This document shows, piece by piece, positions 1 to 9,944 of a stretch of 64,000 nucleotides of DNA (positions are counted from its first letter, which is position 1; each line of letters starts with the position of its first letter). The position numbers and the translations under genes are program-made. Under the pieces are notes generated by a model that saw nothing but the letters and a program-made list of their open reading frames with translations, searched no databases and was not told the origin of the DNA. The DNA is from Gymnorhina tibicen (taxonomy: Eukaryota > Chordata > Aves > Passeriformes > Artamidae): assembly GCA_013399875.1 (NCBI GenBank), contig VXAZ01000561.1, positions 191,367 through 255,366 on the forward strand, read 5' to 3'.

Positions 1-46
1 GGGGGGGGGGTGGCGGCCGGATTTACTACCTCTAGAGAACTAGTGA
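1..46. other. Probable cloning-vector polylinker remnant at contig edge
   Basis: The window opens with a run of ten G, then 'tggcggccgg', then 'tctaga' (XbaI) and 'actagt' (SpeI). In the pBluescript polylinker, NotI, XbaI and SpeI follow one another in this same order and orientation. Here the NotI site is damaged by one base and about 12 extra bases separate it from the XbaI site. This fits the low-quality start of a Sanger read in which vector was not fully trimmed. It is unlikely to be native bird sequence. A chance match cannot be ruled out from so few bases. Confidence 0.7.
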
Positions 47-553
47 CTTCTTCTTTAGGGGCTTGAATGCGTTTTTTTTCTTTGCCTCCACATTATTAGG
101 TTAATCATTGCTTGAACTGGTTGCTATGGTTTTGGCAAACCCATGGAAACTTGATAATGAAGACTGAAAGACTCCTTTTCCATTTATCTTTTCTCTATGT
201 TTAGTGCATGATGGTCTCATTTCTCTTGACGGGGCTGTCCCAGCGCCAGTGCCTGGCTTTTATAACCACGGCTGCTGCAATGGCCTCCGGGCTTTTTGAT
301 GTGGGAGAAACAGGTGGCTGCTGGGACTGCGACCATTTCAGAGGCACAGGCTTGTGCCCTCACATACTTGCAGGCAACAGGATGAAAACCAACTTAACCT
401 GGGCCCTGCCAGGTTTGGTTGCTGAAATCTCACGCCAGGTGAACTCAACTTTTATTTTTGCAGCCAGGGGAGACTGCTTCACTACAATCTGATGTTTTCA
501 TGCCCTCAGTATTCAGTTTTAGGTCTCCTTCTGTTTAGACAAGAAAGTCTAAA
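47..553. other. Gene-free stretch
   Basis: No exon, RNA gene or repeat is recognisable here. An open frame of 94 codons (208-492, +) resembles no family I know and has no supporting splice or promoter context. Confidence 0.5.
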
Positions 554-615
554 CATGGGTTGGACTTGATGCTTTTAAAGGTCTTTTCCAACCTTAACAA
601 TTCTACAATTCTATG
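554..615 (+). mobile_element. CR1 LINE 3' tail fragment
   Basis: The segment has the 3' end typical of avian CR1 retrotransposons: 'gggttggacttgatg', then 'aggtcttttccaacctta', ending in two copies of an 8-bp 'attctaca/attctatg' repeat. Only the terminal ~60 bases are present, as expected for the strongly 5'-truncated insertions of this family. The sense strand is +. Confidence 0.8.
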
Positions 616-3264
616 AATTTTTTGAATATGTGATATTATAGTTTATTACAGAAATAAGGAGACTTTATATCTGTCTCCCTCTGAATCTTCTCTCTCCTCT
701 GTGGCTGCTGAACTCTGGCTTTACAGGTATTCAGCAAACTCTAGCTGTGGAGCCTCCTGAAACTGTCTCACCAAAGCTCTGTTTTAGTCAAGGTTAAAAT
801 GGGGGATTGAGGATAACAACAGCTGAAAACAGAGGCTGTAAATTATTTGCGTGGTTCAGAGAGGCCAGGCTCATTGTCAGGGCCAGGGAAGGGGAAACAC
901 CCAGGTCCTTTCCTCAGCAACCGACTCATCCCCCTCCTCCTTGCTCCTGGTCGGCTCCCTCGTGTCTGAAGGCTGGCAAGAAAATGAAGGTGATTCCCAT
1001 AATCCCAGGGCAATTCCTTTGACCTCAGGCCTCCACTCTGTGCTCTAAATACGGCTTTAAGTGAGTTGCTTCCTGCCCTCTCACATTGTTTGCCTCTGAC
1101 ACTGCAGTTAGGTTTCTCGGAGGAAGAGGCTGCAAACCGCGTCCTGTCCCCTCCACGCCACTGGGAACCAGCGGGGGCTCCTGCAAGCAAAGCAGACCCT
1201 CTCACCTCTTCCAGAGTGCATGGGGGCACACCAGTGTCCCCCAGAAGTGCTCCTGTGCCGGGCCATGGCAGGATGTGAGGCTGCGGCTGCACTGTCCGCA
1301 CGTTTCAGTGTAGCCGTGCTTGCTGGCAGAGAAAAAGGCAAAGAATCGGGATTCTTTCACATGATCAGCCTTCAAAAGTCTGCCTTTCCCCCCCTCCTCC
1401 CAGCCATAATGACAATCCAAAGAGTTCCTGATAGGGTTTTAAAAGATGCTTATTCATTCACTGTCCACCAAGCATGAAAATCCAGCTCATTTGTTCATTT
1501 GTAGCCATTCTTCACCCAAACGACCCCACAGGGGCTGAAGCCTGTTGCCGAAAACTTGTCACTCACACTTTTAACTTCTTTTTGTTGTACTTCTCTTTAT
1601 TTCATTCTTCTGGGTCCCCACCTCCGCCACCACCCCACCCTCTCCTCCGGTCACAAAGGCAAGTCTGGGAAGCTCTTTAAAGCTGCAGTGCCCCCTTTTA
1701 AAAATCAATACAAAAAAAAGCAATGGCTGAAAAGAGATCCCAAGTTTGTGTAAGGAAGGGGGAAACTCCATCCCGTCTGCACAGCATTGACGGGGAGGGC
1801 ACGAGGGGGTATGGTACTGGGTGCCAGTACCCCTAAACCACCTTAAGCCTTGCCCGGGCTTCATGTAGTGCCCTCACCAAAAGAGCTGGGCCTTTCTGTG
1901 TCAAAGGAAACATAACTTGAGGGTTTAAGGGGCTTTTAAAGAGAGGGCAAAAGCATCGGACAAGCAGTGAGCCCCCTGAGGAGCAGCCACTGACACAGCC
2001 TCTCTGCCACAGTGTCCTCTGCTCTGCTCAAAGGCTTTGCAGCACTGACGCGACAGCATTGCTTTCTAACAAACTGCTCTGCATTGTCCTTTGGGAGCTG
2101 TGGGCTTCAGAGTGCACGGGAGAAGGGTAGATCAGTGTGCACTTACATTTTGAACTGGGCTAGACTGTGCTAACTAATCTCTGAGCAGGTCCTATCTGCT
2201 TGTGAATCCAAGTCCCTGGCTGGCTAGTTGGAATCTTCTCAGCTTAGACCATTTAGTGATGCTCTTCCTTCCCAGAGGAGGAGGTGAGGAGGTGTGTGAT
2301 AACACCCCAGCATCTTTCTCCATTCCTGGACACACAAGGTGTCCTTTGGTGGGTTTTACGGCAAAAGCTCAGTGTTGCCTTTCCTTGGGTCACCCTGTCT
2401 CCCTCACCTGGAATGGTTATTCTCTCCCCTGGAATGTCCTTAGAAAACCCATGTGGGGACAAGCAGGAGTGTGAGTTTTCCCACTAGGAACTTTCTGGCC
2501 CCTCTAAGCTCCATACACCCCCATAGCGGTATTTCCTGGGGCACAGGCGAGAGCAGAATGCTTGGGATGAGACATTTGGAATCACCTCAGTGCCCCCATC
2601 ACCACTGGGGATTCTGCCTGGTCAAAGAGTGGGGCTTCTCTCCCTGAGGAACACACAGAAGTTTTGTGCTTAATGGTCCCCACTGATATTTCTGACTGCA
2701 TTTAACAGTTAAAGCCAGGGGTTGTGCAGCTGCAGCCATGAAGAATAGCTGCCTTTTGTTTTCATTTCAGCCAGAGCTGTGAGGCTTTACCTCAGTTTTC
2801 TGGGGCCTCAGATGTGATTTTGCCTGGACTTTGTGCAGTTCTGGCATGGGGAATCACATCTCCACCTTCAGCCTAAAGGCTGTGGGTGAAATGTGGGCTG
2901 CTCACCCAGGTTCAGCTTGTTATTTCAGATCGAAACTGCAAGGAAATTCTCTCTCCCTCCTTCCCACCCTGTGTTCACAAGTGGAGCTCATTTTCTCTCT
3001 TCCTCAAGGCATCACATCCCCAGTCTTCAGTACACACATTTCAGTGGGAAAAGTTGTCACCAATATGCCCTGTATAAAGGATGGTCCCCTCTCTAGGGCA
3101 GGGACAATAGCACGAGCTGAAGAGGAAAAGAGAAACCCTCTCCCTGTCATCTCCCAGGCACCAATCCATCATCCCCAGGTGCTGGGCACCAGGGCCCAAG
3201 CCCGGCCGCTCCCCCCCAGGCAGGTTGTTTCAGGCACCGAGACCACACGCCTGCGGGACAGGGG
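616..3264. other. Gene-free intergenic stretch
   Basis: No coding exon, RNA gene or complete repeat is supported. Pyrimidine-rich patches at about 1380-1410 and 1590-1650 carry overlapping short ORFs that look like composition effects. Nothing else stands out. Confidence 0.5.
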
Positions 3265-3400
3265 GAAGATTAATGGGGCAGGTGCTGGTGCCCAGAGCTG
3301 GCTCTTGCCCTGATAAGGTGGGAGCTGAGATAGCGCTGGGTCAATACTCAGCGGTGGCCACCTGGAGCTGCGGCTGGAGCCACCTGAGGGGCTCCAGGGA
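3265..3400. promoter_or_regulatory. Candidate enhancer: E-box plus GATA motif cluster
   Basis: Three CAGGTG/CACCTG E-boxes (3279-3284, 3359-3364, 3381-3386) and two WGATAR sites (TGATAAG at 3311-3317, AGATAG at 3328-3333) fall within about 110 bases. Such composites are bound by bHLH and GATA factors in endodermal, cardiac and blood enhancers. The motifs are seen directly. Function is inference, because single motifs are common by chance and only the density is suggestive. Confidence 0.25.
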
Positions 3401-4379
3401 GGAGAGGGCACAGGGGGTCCTTCCCCCCCACGCAGCCCAGCTGTGTCCTGGGGCAGACGCAGCTGCCGTACCTCACCACAGCTCCTTGCGCTGTGCTGGT
3501 GGAGAGCCCCCACTCCCGGCTGGACCCCCGGGCCTCCCCCAGCCATCTGTTACCCCTGCCCACTCCCACCCATCAGCTTTCTCCACACAGCCTGGCTCCT
3601 GGGGCAAAGCCAAGGTTTCAGCCTCCCCCACCGTTAATAATTCCCGAGGGACTGCGGCATTCCCATTTATCACCCTTCCTCCAAACCCCAGCTGTTATTT
3701 ATGTGTGTGCCCTCCTTGCCTTTCCCAGTGCTCTGCTATGCCCTCGCTGCATCCCGTGATGCCCCAACATCCCCGCATTTTGGCAGGAGGGAGCTTTGCA
3801 TGTGTGGGGGTCCCACCATCAATCCTCCCCACTTGAGGCACCAGAGCTTGGAGACAAATGGTACTGCCGGCTGCACACATTCAAACTGTGAAAAGGCACC
3901 TGTTGCTGGAAAAACTGCAACTCAGGTTATCCAAAACCTTTTGTGCTTTGGAAAACCTGCTGTGGTAATAAACTCTGATGTGGTTCATCCTCGCCTGCTT
4001 CTGGAACTTGGTTTTCTTCATTTGGTGGTGGGTGGGTGCCATGGGAGGAGCCGGCCAAATTTTGTTATTATTTTCTTTGAGAAGCAGCATGTTTCTGGCT
4101 GCAGGTTACTTACCCCTGCCCTTGGAATCTGTGGCTGGGAGATGTCCCTGCCTTGTCGAGCTCACTTTGGGGCACTTTATCTCAATTACCTGGGAGACTT
4201 ACAGATGGGACCCTGGGGGTGCAAATAGCAACACTACAAATGCATTTTTTGAGTGCACTTGCCATCCTGCACTATGGCTTCTGCACTATCACAAGAGGAA
4301 TCTTTTGGAATGTTTTCTTGTTTTCCCATGGTCTGTCCCTGCTCACTTGTGGGATGCTGTGCTGTCCTGGCTGCCCCAC
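3401..4379. other. Gene-free intergenic stretch
   Basis: No gene is recognisable. The 203-codon open frame at 3225-3836 (+) is proline/serine-rich low-complexity translation of C-rich DNA and has no family resemblance. Confidence 0.45.
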
Positions 4380-4900
4380 GCCGGGCTGCACGGCCGATTA
4401 GGGTCCCTCTTTGTCACCTAATTGGATTTTTCTCCCCTTGTTAGCCCGCAATGAAAATGTCACGGGCTGCAGGGAGGTGCCCATTCATCTCAAATTAAAT
4501 TCGGTCCCCTCTCGGGCGAGCCGCGCCGCTATTCACCCCACAGCAGGGAGCTGCCGCTCACCGGGAGATGCAACCGAGGGTCCTGCGCCCGCAGCCACCC
4601 CGGGGCCGGCCGTGGTGCCAGGGAAAGGGGAAGATGCCCATGCTTGGCCAGACACGCGGAAGACAGGGGTCTGCGTAACCCCGGGTTCTCTCTCCAGGTG
4701 GTCCCCAGGCTTGCTGGGGGATTCGCGGGCCGTGCATGGCGGTGCCTTACCAGGAGGTGGTGCTGGGATCCTGCGCCCCTGGCCTTGGCTGGACACGGGT
4801 CAGGATGCCGGGCTTTGGGCACGCTGCCTTCTTCAGGGAGCCATCGGCTGTAGCGGGCTGCGAGGGGACGGGGGAGGTGACGCTGGGTAATGGCAGGAGA
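4380..4900. promoter_or_regulatory. CpG-rich patch preceded by homeodomain-like AT motifs
   Basis: From about 4504 the sequence becomes GC-rich, with about fifteen CpG dinucleotides in the first ~120 bases (for example 'cgggcgagccgcgccgc'). Just upstream are 'cctaattgg' (from about 4418) and 'aaattaaat' (4492-4500), core motifs of homeodomain proteins. CpG density of this kind is typical of unmethylated promoters or developmental enhancers in vertebrates. No coding exon or TATA box is visible next to it, so I call it only a candidate regulatory island. Confidence 0.35.
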
Positions 4901-7900
4901 GGAAGGAGCCCTCCACAAGGTCCCGATGGAAAAGCAGGGAGCTGTGGTTCAGACCGGGAAGGACCCTTCCCCAGGAACAACATTCCGGGGAGGCTTCAGA
5001 GAAGGACAGACCACAGCTGCTGCCTGAAGAGCACCATTTTGGGGAGGTTTTCGGTCCCCTGCTGCTCTGACATTGCCTAAGCTCGCTCATGAACCCCCAA
5101 ACCCCAGTGCAGTCAGGGAAAGGGACGCCAGGCAAACGATGCTGCAGCCAGCACGTGTTAGACACGGTTTCTTAGCTGAGCACTGAGAAGTTTCTTGCAC
5201 TCCGGGTTGTGGAAGGGTGTTTCATAAAAGGCAATTACAGAGCTGTCAGCCCCCTGAATGCAGCCGCAGAGGGGCAGCTCGTCATAAAACCGGATCTCAG
5301 GTCAGGTCGTCTTGGCCACCAGGCGCTGGGGAGCACGAAAGCGATGTAGAGGTGATGGGAAACGGGCTCTGCCGTGGGGTGGGCTTGAGCCGAGCCCTTG
5401 GGGCTGGCTGGCGTGAGCCCAGCTACGTAAGGGCTACGTAATTGTCCCTGGTATGAGACATTAAATAAGAAAGAGCAGGGCTTTTTTTGAATGCACCATA
5501 TGACTAGAGAAGGTGAAATTATTTGTGGCAAACAATGGTGTTGATAACTTTTTCCGTTCCTCGCTTTCCTGCAAGTAAACATCTATTCTTACTTTTGTAA
5601 AAGCCTCCAGCAGCCAGGATTGTTTCTGTCCTGACTGGATGCCTCCCAGCCGGGGAAAGAGCTTTCCTGTTGCCTGCCCAAATTCCTCCTCAGTCATCTG
5701 CTAAAGCCCAAAGCGCCTTTGCCTTTCCCTGAAACACACTTGCACCCGAAAACCTCTGTGACCTAAACTTAGCAAAAAGCAGATGAAAGAACTCTGGGGC
5801 TCCCCAGGGAGAATTAATTATCTGCAAACAGACGGATACTCACAAAATGCTTTTTTTTTCTTGCTCTCCTCCCCTTTCTGCTGCTGACATACATATTTGG
5901 AGAGACACTTGGAAAAATATGCCCCTGGGTGTATGTTCCCCAAGAGAGCTTTGGGACTTTGCAGGAGTTCACCAGTGCTCCAAGCAGGCGATGGACAGGG
6001 AGGAGGAGGAGAAGGGGTTCATGGGAGCATTAGGAAGGGAACACCATTAATTTCCTTACGCAAATGACTTCTGCCAATGCTGCCTGGGAACTGGGATCCT
6101 CAAAATCCACCCTATGGAAAAGCAAAGCCAAGCGATGTAGGTGAGCTCCCCGCTGCCTTGGCTCACAGCATGATTGCATCACTAGCCAAGCTGTGAAGCC
6201 AGGGCTCCTGCTCCAAGATATTTTTATTGCCTGGGAACCAGGCTGAGGAAAGGTGTGGCTTGTTTATATATATTTTTTTTCCTTCCCTATCTTTATTTGA
6301 CCAAATCCAGGAAAACTCAGGGGATGGCTTACATTTTGGAGCAGTGCAATGGGCTCTGCTTTTCAGACAGCTCCAGACAGTTCACAGGGCCACAGAGATG
6401 CTGCTCATAGTCCTCTTTCCTTCAAATTGTCATTTTTCACACCCCTCGATGGTGTTAAAAATGAATGCATCAGGTTGCTGGACCAGAGGGTGGGGGAACC
6501 CTGGGGAGCCCTGGCTTCCCAGCTCCCGCAGGAAGGAGTGGCTGCTGGCTGCCTAAAACAGGCTGGTGCGTCACAGCCAGAGGTTTCTTGGCACACGCTG
6601 GGAGCCCCCGAATATGCTGCAGGACAATACATCAAGAGGGTGAAGAAAAACAACAATATCTCAGGAAGCAGCCCAGGATGCTGCAGGGAAGAAGCCTGAT
6701 GTAGACCATTTCCCGGCCTGAAGGTCCGTGCCATGGCATGATTATGGCTGTCCTGTCCAGACTCGTTGCTGGAGTGGCTGAATGAGATGGTTTGCAGCTC
6801 CCCACATATTTCTTCATCTACTTATTTGTCAGTTATTTATTATTTCATCAAACGGCTCAATTTTTGCATTTGCAGTATTCCCAAGCAGGCTGGCCCAGGC
6901 AGAAATAAGATCTGCTAATGGTGTATGGAGAAACCTTGGGGAGGTATCTGAGGGGGGAAAATACGCATTTCTTATAGCACTGGCGAATTTTGCTTCCTGT
7001 GCTCTGAGTTTGTGCCCTGACAATGCTTGCCACCTCTCCTTCCCCAACTCCTGGCTTTGGCATGGGGATTCCCATGGGAGGGCAGCGTGTCTGTCCCTCT
7101 GCCACTGCCCCTGCCCTCTGCTCTTCCCCATCCCATCTCTCGCTGTCACATCCACACTGCTGGCCCTGCTAAGGCCACAGCAATGAACTGGCTTTGCTGC
7201 AGAAGCGGGCATTTGCAGAAAGCAAACTGAAAATCCAAGCAGCTGGGAGGGGAAGGGGCTGCGCTGCCTTTCCCACAGCTTCCCCCGTACTTTTCACCCC
7301 GGCAAGGTCAGCCCTGTAAAACACAGACGGGGGAACCCTGTGGCTTCTTGATTACTGTTGGTGTAACCCCTCCCAGGATAATCTCACCAGTGGAAACAGA
7401 GCTTGGCAGAAGTGGGGTTGGGGAGCTGCGTTTTTGCTATAGGGCATTTTGGAGTAAAGCCCTGCTTTCAGCCTCAGAACCCTGTGCTCCTCCAAGACAC
7501 CTCTGCCCTGTAGGGCACCTTGGATGGGCATCAGCCAGGTATGGACTGGCCCAGCATTTTCATATTCCTAGAAGCCAGATTGTTTTCCTAGTTTTTAAAA
7601 AATCTTTATATATACCTACAAGATTTTTAAAGAATTCAGTTTCAAAAAAAAGCCTTGGCCATGGGGCTCATCTCTCCGGAGCCAAACTGCATGACCTCTG
7701 TCAGAACAACCTGATGGGTGTACTTCAACCTCTAATGCACAGCAACATACTTTTGGTTTAATATTTGTATCAAAATAGAAGTTAAAGGGCCCTTTTTCAA
7801 CACTTATTAGTCTTTATATGGCTTTCATGACATTATTAACTCCAGTCAGCATTCCTAAGTTTTTTCTTACTTTTCAGCTGGAAAACTTTTTTCACCTGGA

Positions 7901-8319
7901 CTAAATGGCCATGCTCCTGCTCTGTGTGATTCTAGGGGCTTGTAAAGGCTCCGACAAGCTGGTGAGCTGGGTTTTGGGAGCAAGTAGCCCATGGCAGGCA
8001 GCCCCAAGCCTCTGCTAAGGGCTCCCTACCACACCTCTGCCTTGGGTATGTGCAGAGGGGCTTCTCCGTGCCCCCCAAAGGCTTAGAAATGCTTATTGGA
8101 CAACCAGAGCTCTTCCTGCCACAGTGAGATGGGATGGAAGCTCCTTTCCCGTGGCAGGGATGCGTCTGGAGAGGCCTTGTGCATTCCAGTAATTCCCCCC
8201 AATTATTTTAATTTCCCTCCCCTCCCGTTTTCTGTAACTCTGCTCTGCTGTGCGTGATGATGGAAGATATTTTAACTCCCAATGAAAAAACAGACCATGG
8301 AAATCAAAGTCTCTTTTTA
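4901..8319. other. Gene-free intergenic stretch
   Basis: No exon, RNA gene or transposon is recognised in these 3.4 kb. Short homopolymer runs (T at 5850-5858 and 6270-6278) are the only simple repeats. Motifs such as 'aattaattatctg' near 5813 could belong to a conserved non-coding element, but I cannot test conservation. Confidence 0.45.
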
Positions 8320-8740
8320 GAGCTTCTCGGAATTGGCGAGGCTGGGGGCTAATAAAATCCCGAGTTACGAAGTGCCGCGGAGGCTGAAACCTTCCCGCTT
8401 GTCCCACAGCGAGGGCGGAACAGGGACCCATTCATCGCGGAGCCGTGCCCCGTGGAAAAGCCGAGGGGCAGCCTGGTGATATACGTGGCACCGGTGGAAA
8501 GGCGAGGAACAGGCTGGGCTTTGTCAGAGGTGCCGCAGCCCGGGCTGGCTGGAGAGGTGGCTTTGGTGATGCTGGGATGTGCCAGACCTGGCTGGCCCCT
8601 GGATTGGCGGCGGCCGGGGGAAGAGCCGATGGCCCCGCGGAGGTGCCGGGGCTTCCTGCCGCGGGAAGTGCAGCCAGAGCTCTCCCTGTGCTTCCGGACT
8701 CGGCTCATGCCCGAGCTGAGCTTTATCTGCCTGGCAGGGC
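8320..8740. promoter_or_regulatory. CpG-rich patch, possible regulatory island
   Basis: GC and CpG content rise clearly over this segment, with runs such as 'ggcggcggccggggg' near 8606 and 'ccgcggaggtgccgggg' near 8635. Overlapping open frames on both strands (for example 8452-8802 + and 8349-8864 -) reflect the scarcity of stop codons in GC-rich DNA; none resembles a known protein. It may be a small CpG island or a GC-rich enhancer. No transcription start signal was identified. Confidence 0.3.
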
Positions 8741-9866
8741 AAATAAAGAGGCTTTTTGCCCTGAGTCCTTGCCCTACAGACCACAGCAGGCTCAGCCAGT
8801 GAACGCTCTGCAGAGCAAGGGTGACTTTGGACTGTGCTTTGCGGATGGGAAAGTCTGTGTGCACTAATCCTGCACTGGATCCAGCTCTCCAGAGGGGCTG
8901 GGTGTAGGATTAACCAGGGCACAGTGAAACACACTATGCACAGCTTAGGGGCAGACAGCTCTGTGAGGCCCCCAAGGATGAGCCCCAGCAGGGACAGCAC
9001 CCCTGGGATAGTTATTAGTTGCATCAGGTCTTGAGGGCACTAACTGGCATTAATGACCCTGAGCAGCCCCACCTGGGGCCTCTCCACACCCATGGTCTGG
9101 CTCTATTTAAAACCTATTTAATCTTTCCTTTCCTCTAGCTAGGTGTGGAAAGGTGTGAGTTGGGGAGAGAGCTGAGCTCTTGCTCCATGCAGGTAGGCCA
9201 GCTGCTATGCTGGAGGGCTCTGTGTCCTACATCCTGGCTGTTTTGGAGATTAAAGCCCCTTCCTGGGTTGTTGGCATGCACCTGATGGAGGAACAGCTTT
9301 TTGGTAGGAAGAGGCTGGGTGGGGAAAAGTCATCATGGTGTGGGGAAGGAGAGAGTTTCATCCAGCAAATGTGTTTTTGGGAAAGGTGAGCTGTGCCCTG
9401 TGTGAGGCCAGTGGTGTGGGGGTGTGAGCAGGTGGGACTGGCTGGATCTTCCTCTTCCCACTCCCGGCTGTGACTGTGTAGGCAAACCTTTGTAGTGAGG
9501 ACACAAGGTCCAAGCTTGCAGGAGAATGGCTTTGCCTCTGCTGGCCTGGCTCAGGGAGGATGTAGTGTGCTGGGGGAAAGTGGTTCTTTTATCCATTCCC
9601 TGCCATCTGCATAAATACCCAGGAGAGATTTCCAGCTTCTCCTTCCATTTCCAGTGTGCTCCTGTGGGTTGCCTGATGGGTGAGGAGTTCTGCTTTGGAG
9701 GCAGAACGTAGAGGTAAACTAAGGTAACATCGTCTCAGCTGGGTTAACATGATGATTCCTAAGTTGCCAAATTACCATGGGTTATGATATCCCACTTAAT
9801 GTGGGAGATTTACAGCACATTGGCTCTTATAACTGCCTTTCCAGAGCCTTCCTCATCCACCTCTGC
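8741..9866. other. Gene-free intergenic stretch
   Basis: No gene, RNA or repeat is recognised. The sequence is of ordinary composition up to the hairpin at 9867. Confidence 0.45.
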
Positions 9867-9944
9867 TTCCCAAGCAAATCCATTCCCATATATGCACTGT
9901 CACACCCCAGACAGAGCATATATGGGAATGGATCTGCTTGGGAA
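9867..9944 (-). ncRNA. Near-perfect 78-base hairpin (candidate small-RNA precursor)
   Basis: Arms 9867-9895 and 9916-9944 are reverse complements over 29 positions with one mismatch (an A at 9876 opposite a C at 9935 on the + strand). On the - strand that position becomes a G-U wobble, so a minus-strand transcript would pair along the entire arm. The 20-base interior continues the stem: a mismatch at 9896/9915, then ctgtc (9897-9901) pairs with gacag (9910-9914), leaving an 8-base loop. Size and shape fit a microRNA-like precursor or another hairpin RNA. I do not recognise it as a known avian microRNA. It could also be a recent inverted duplication with no transcript; strand and function are inference. 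Confidence 0.4.
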
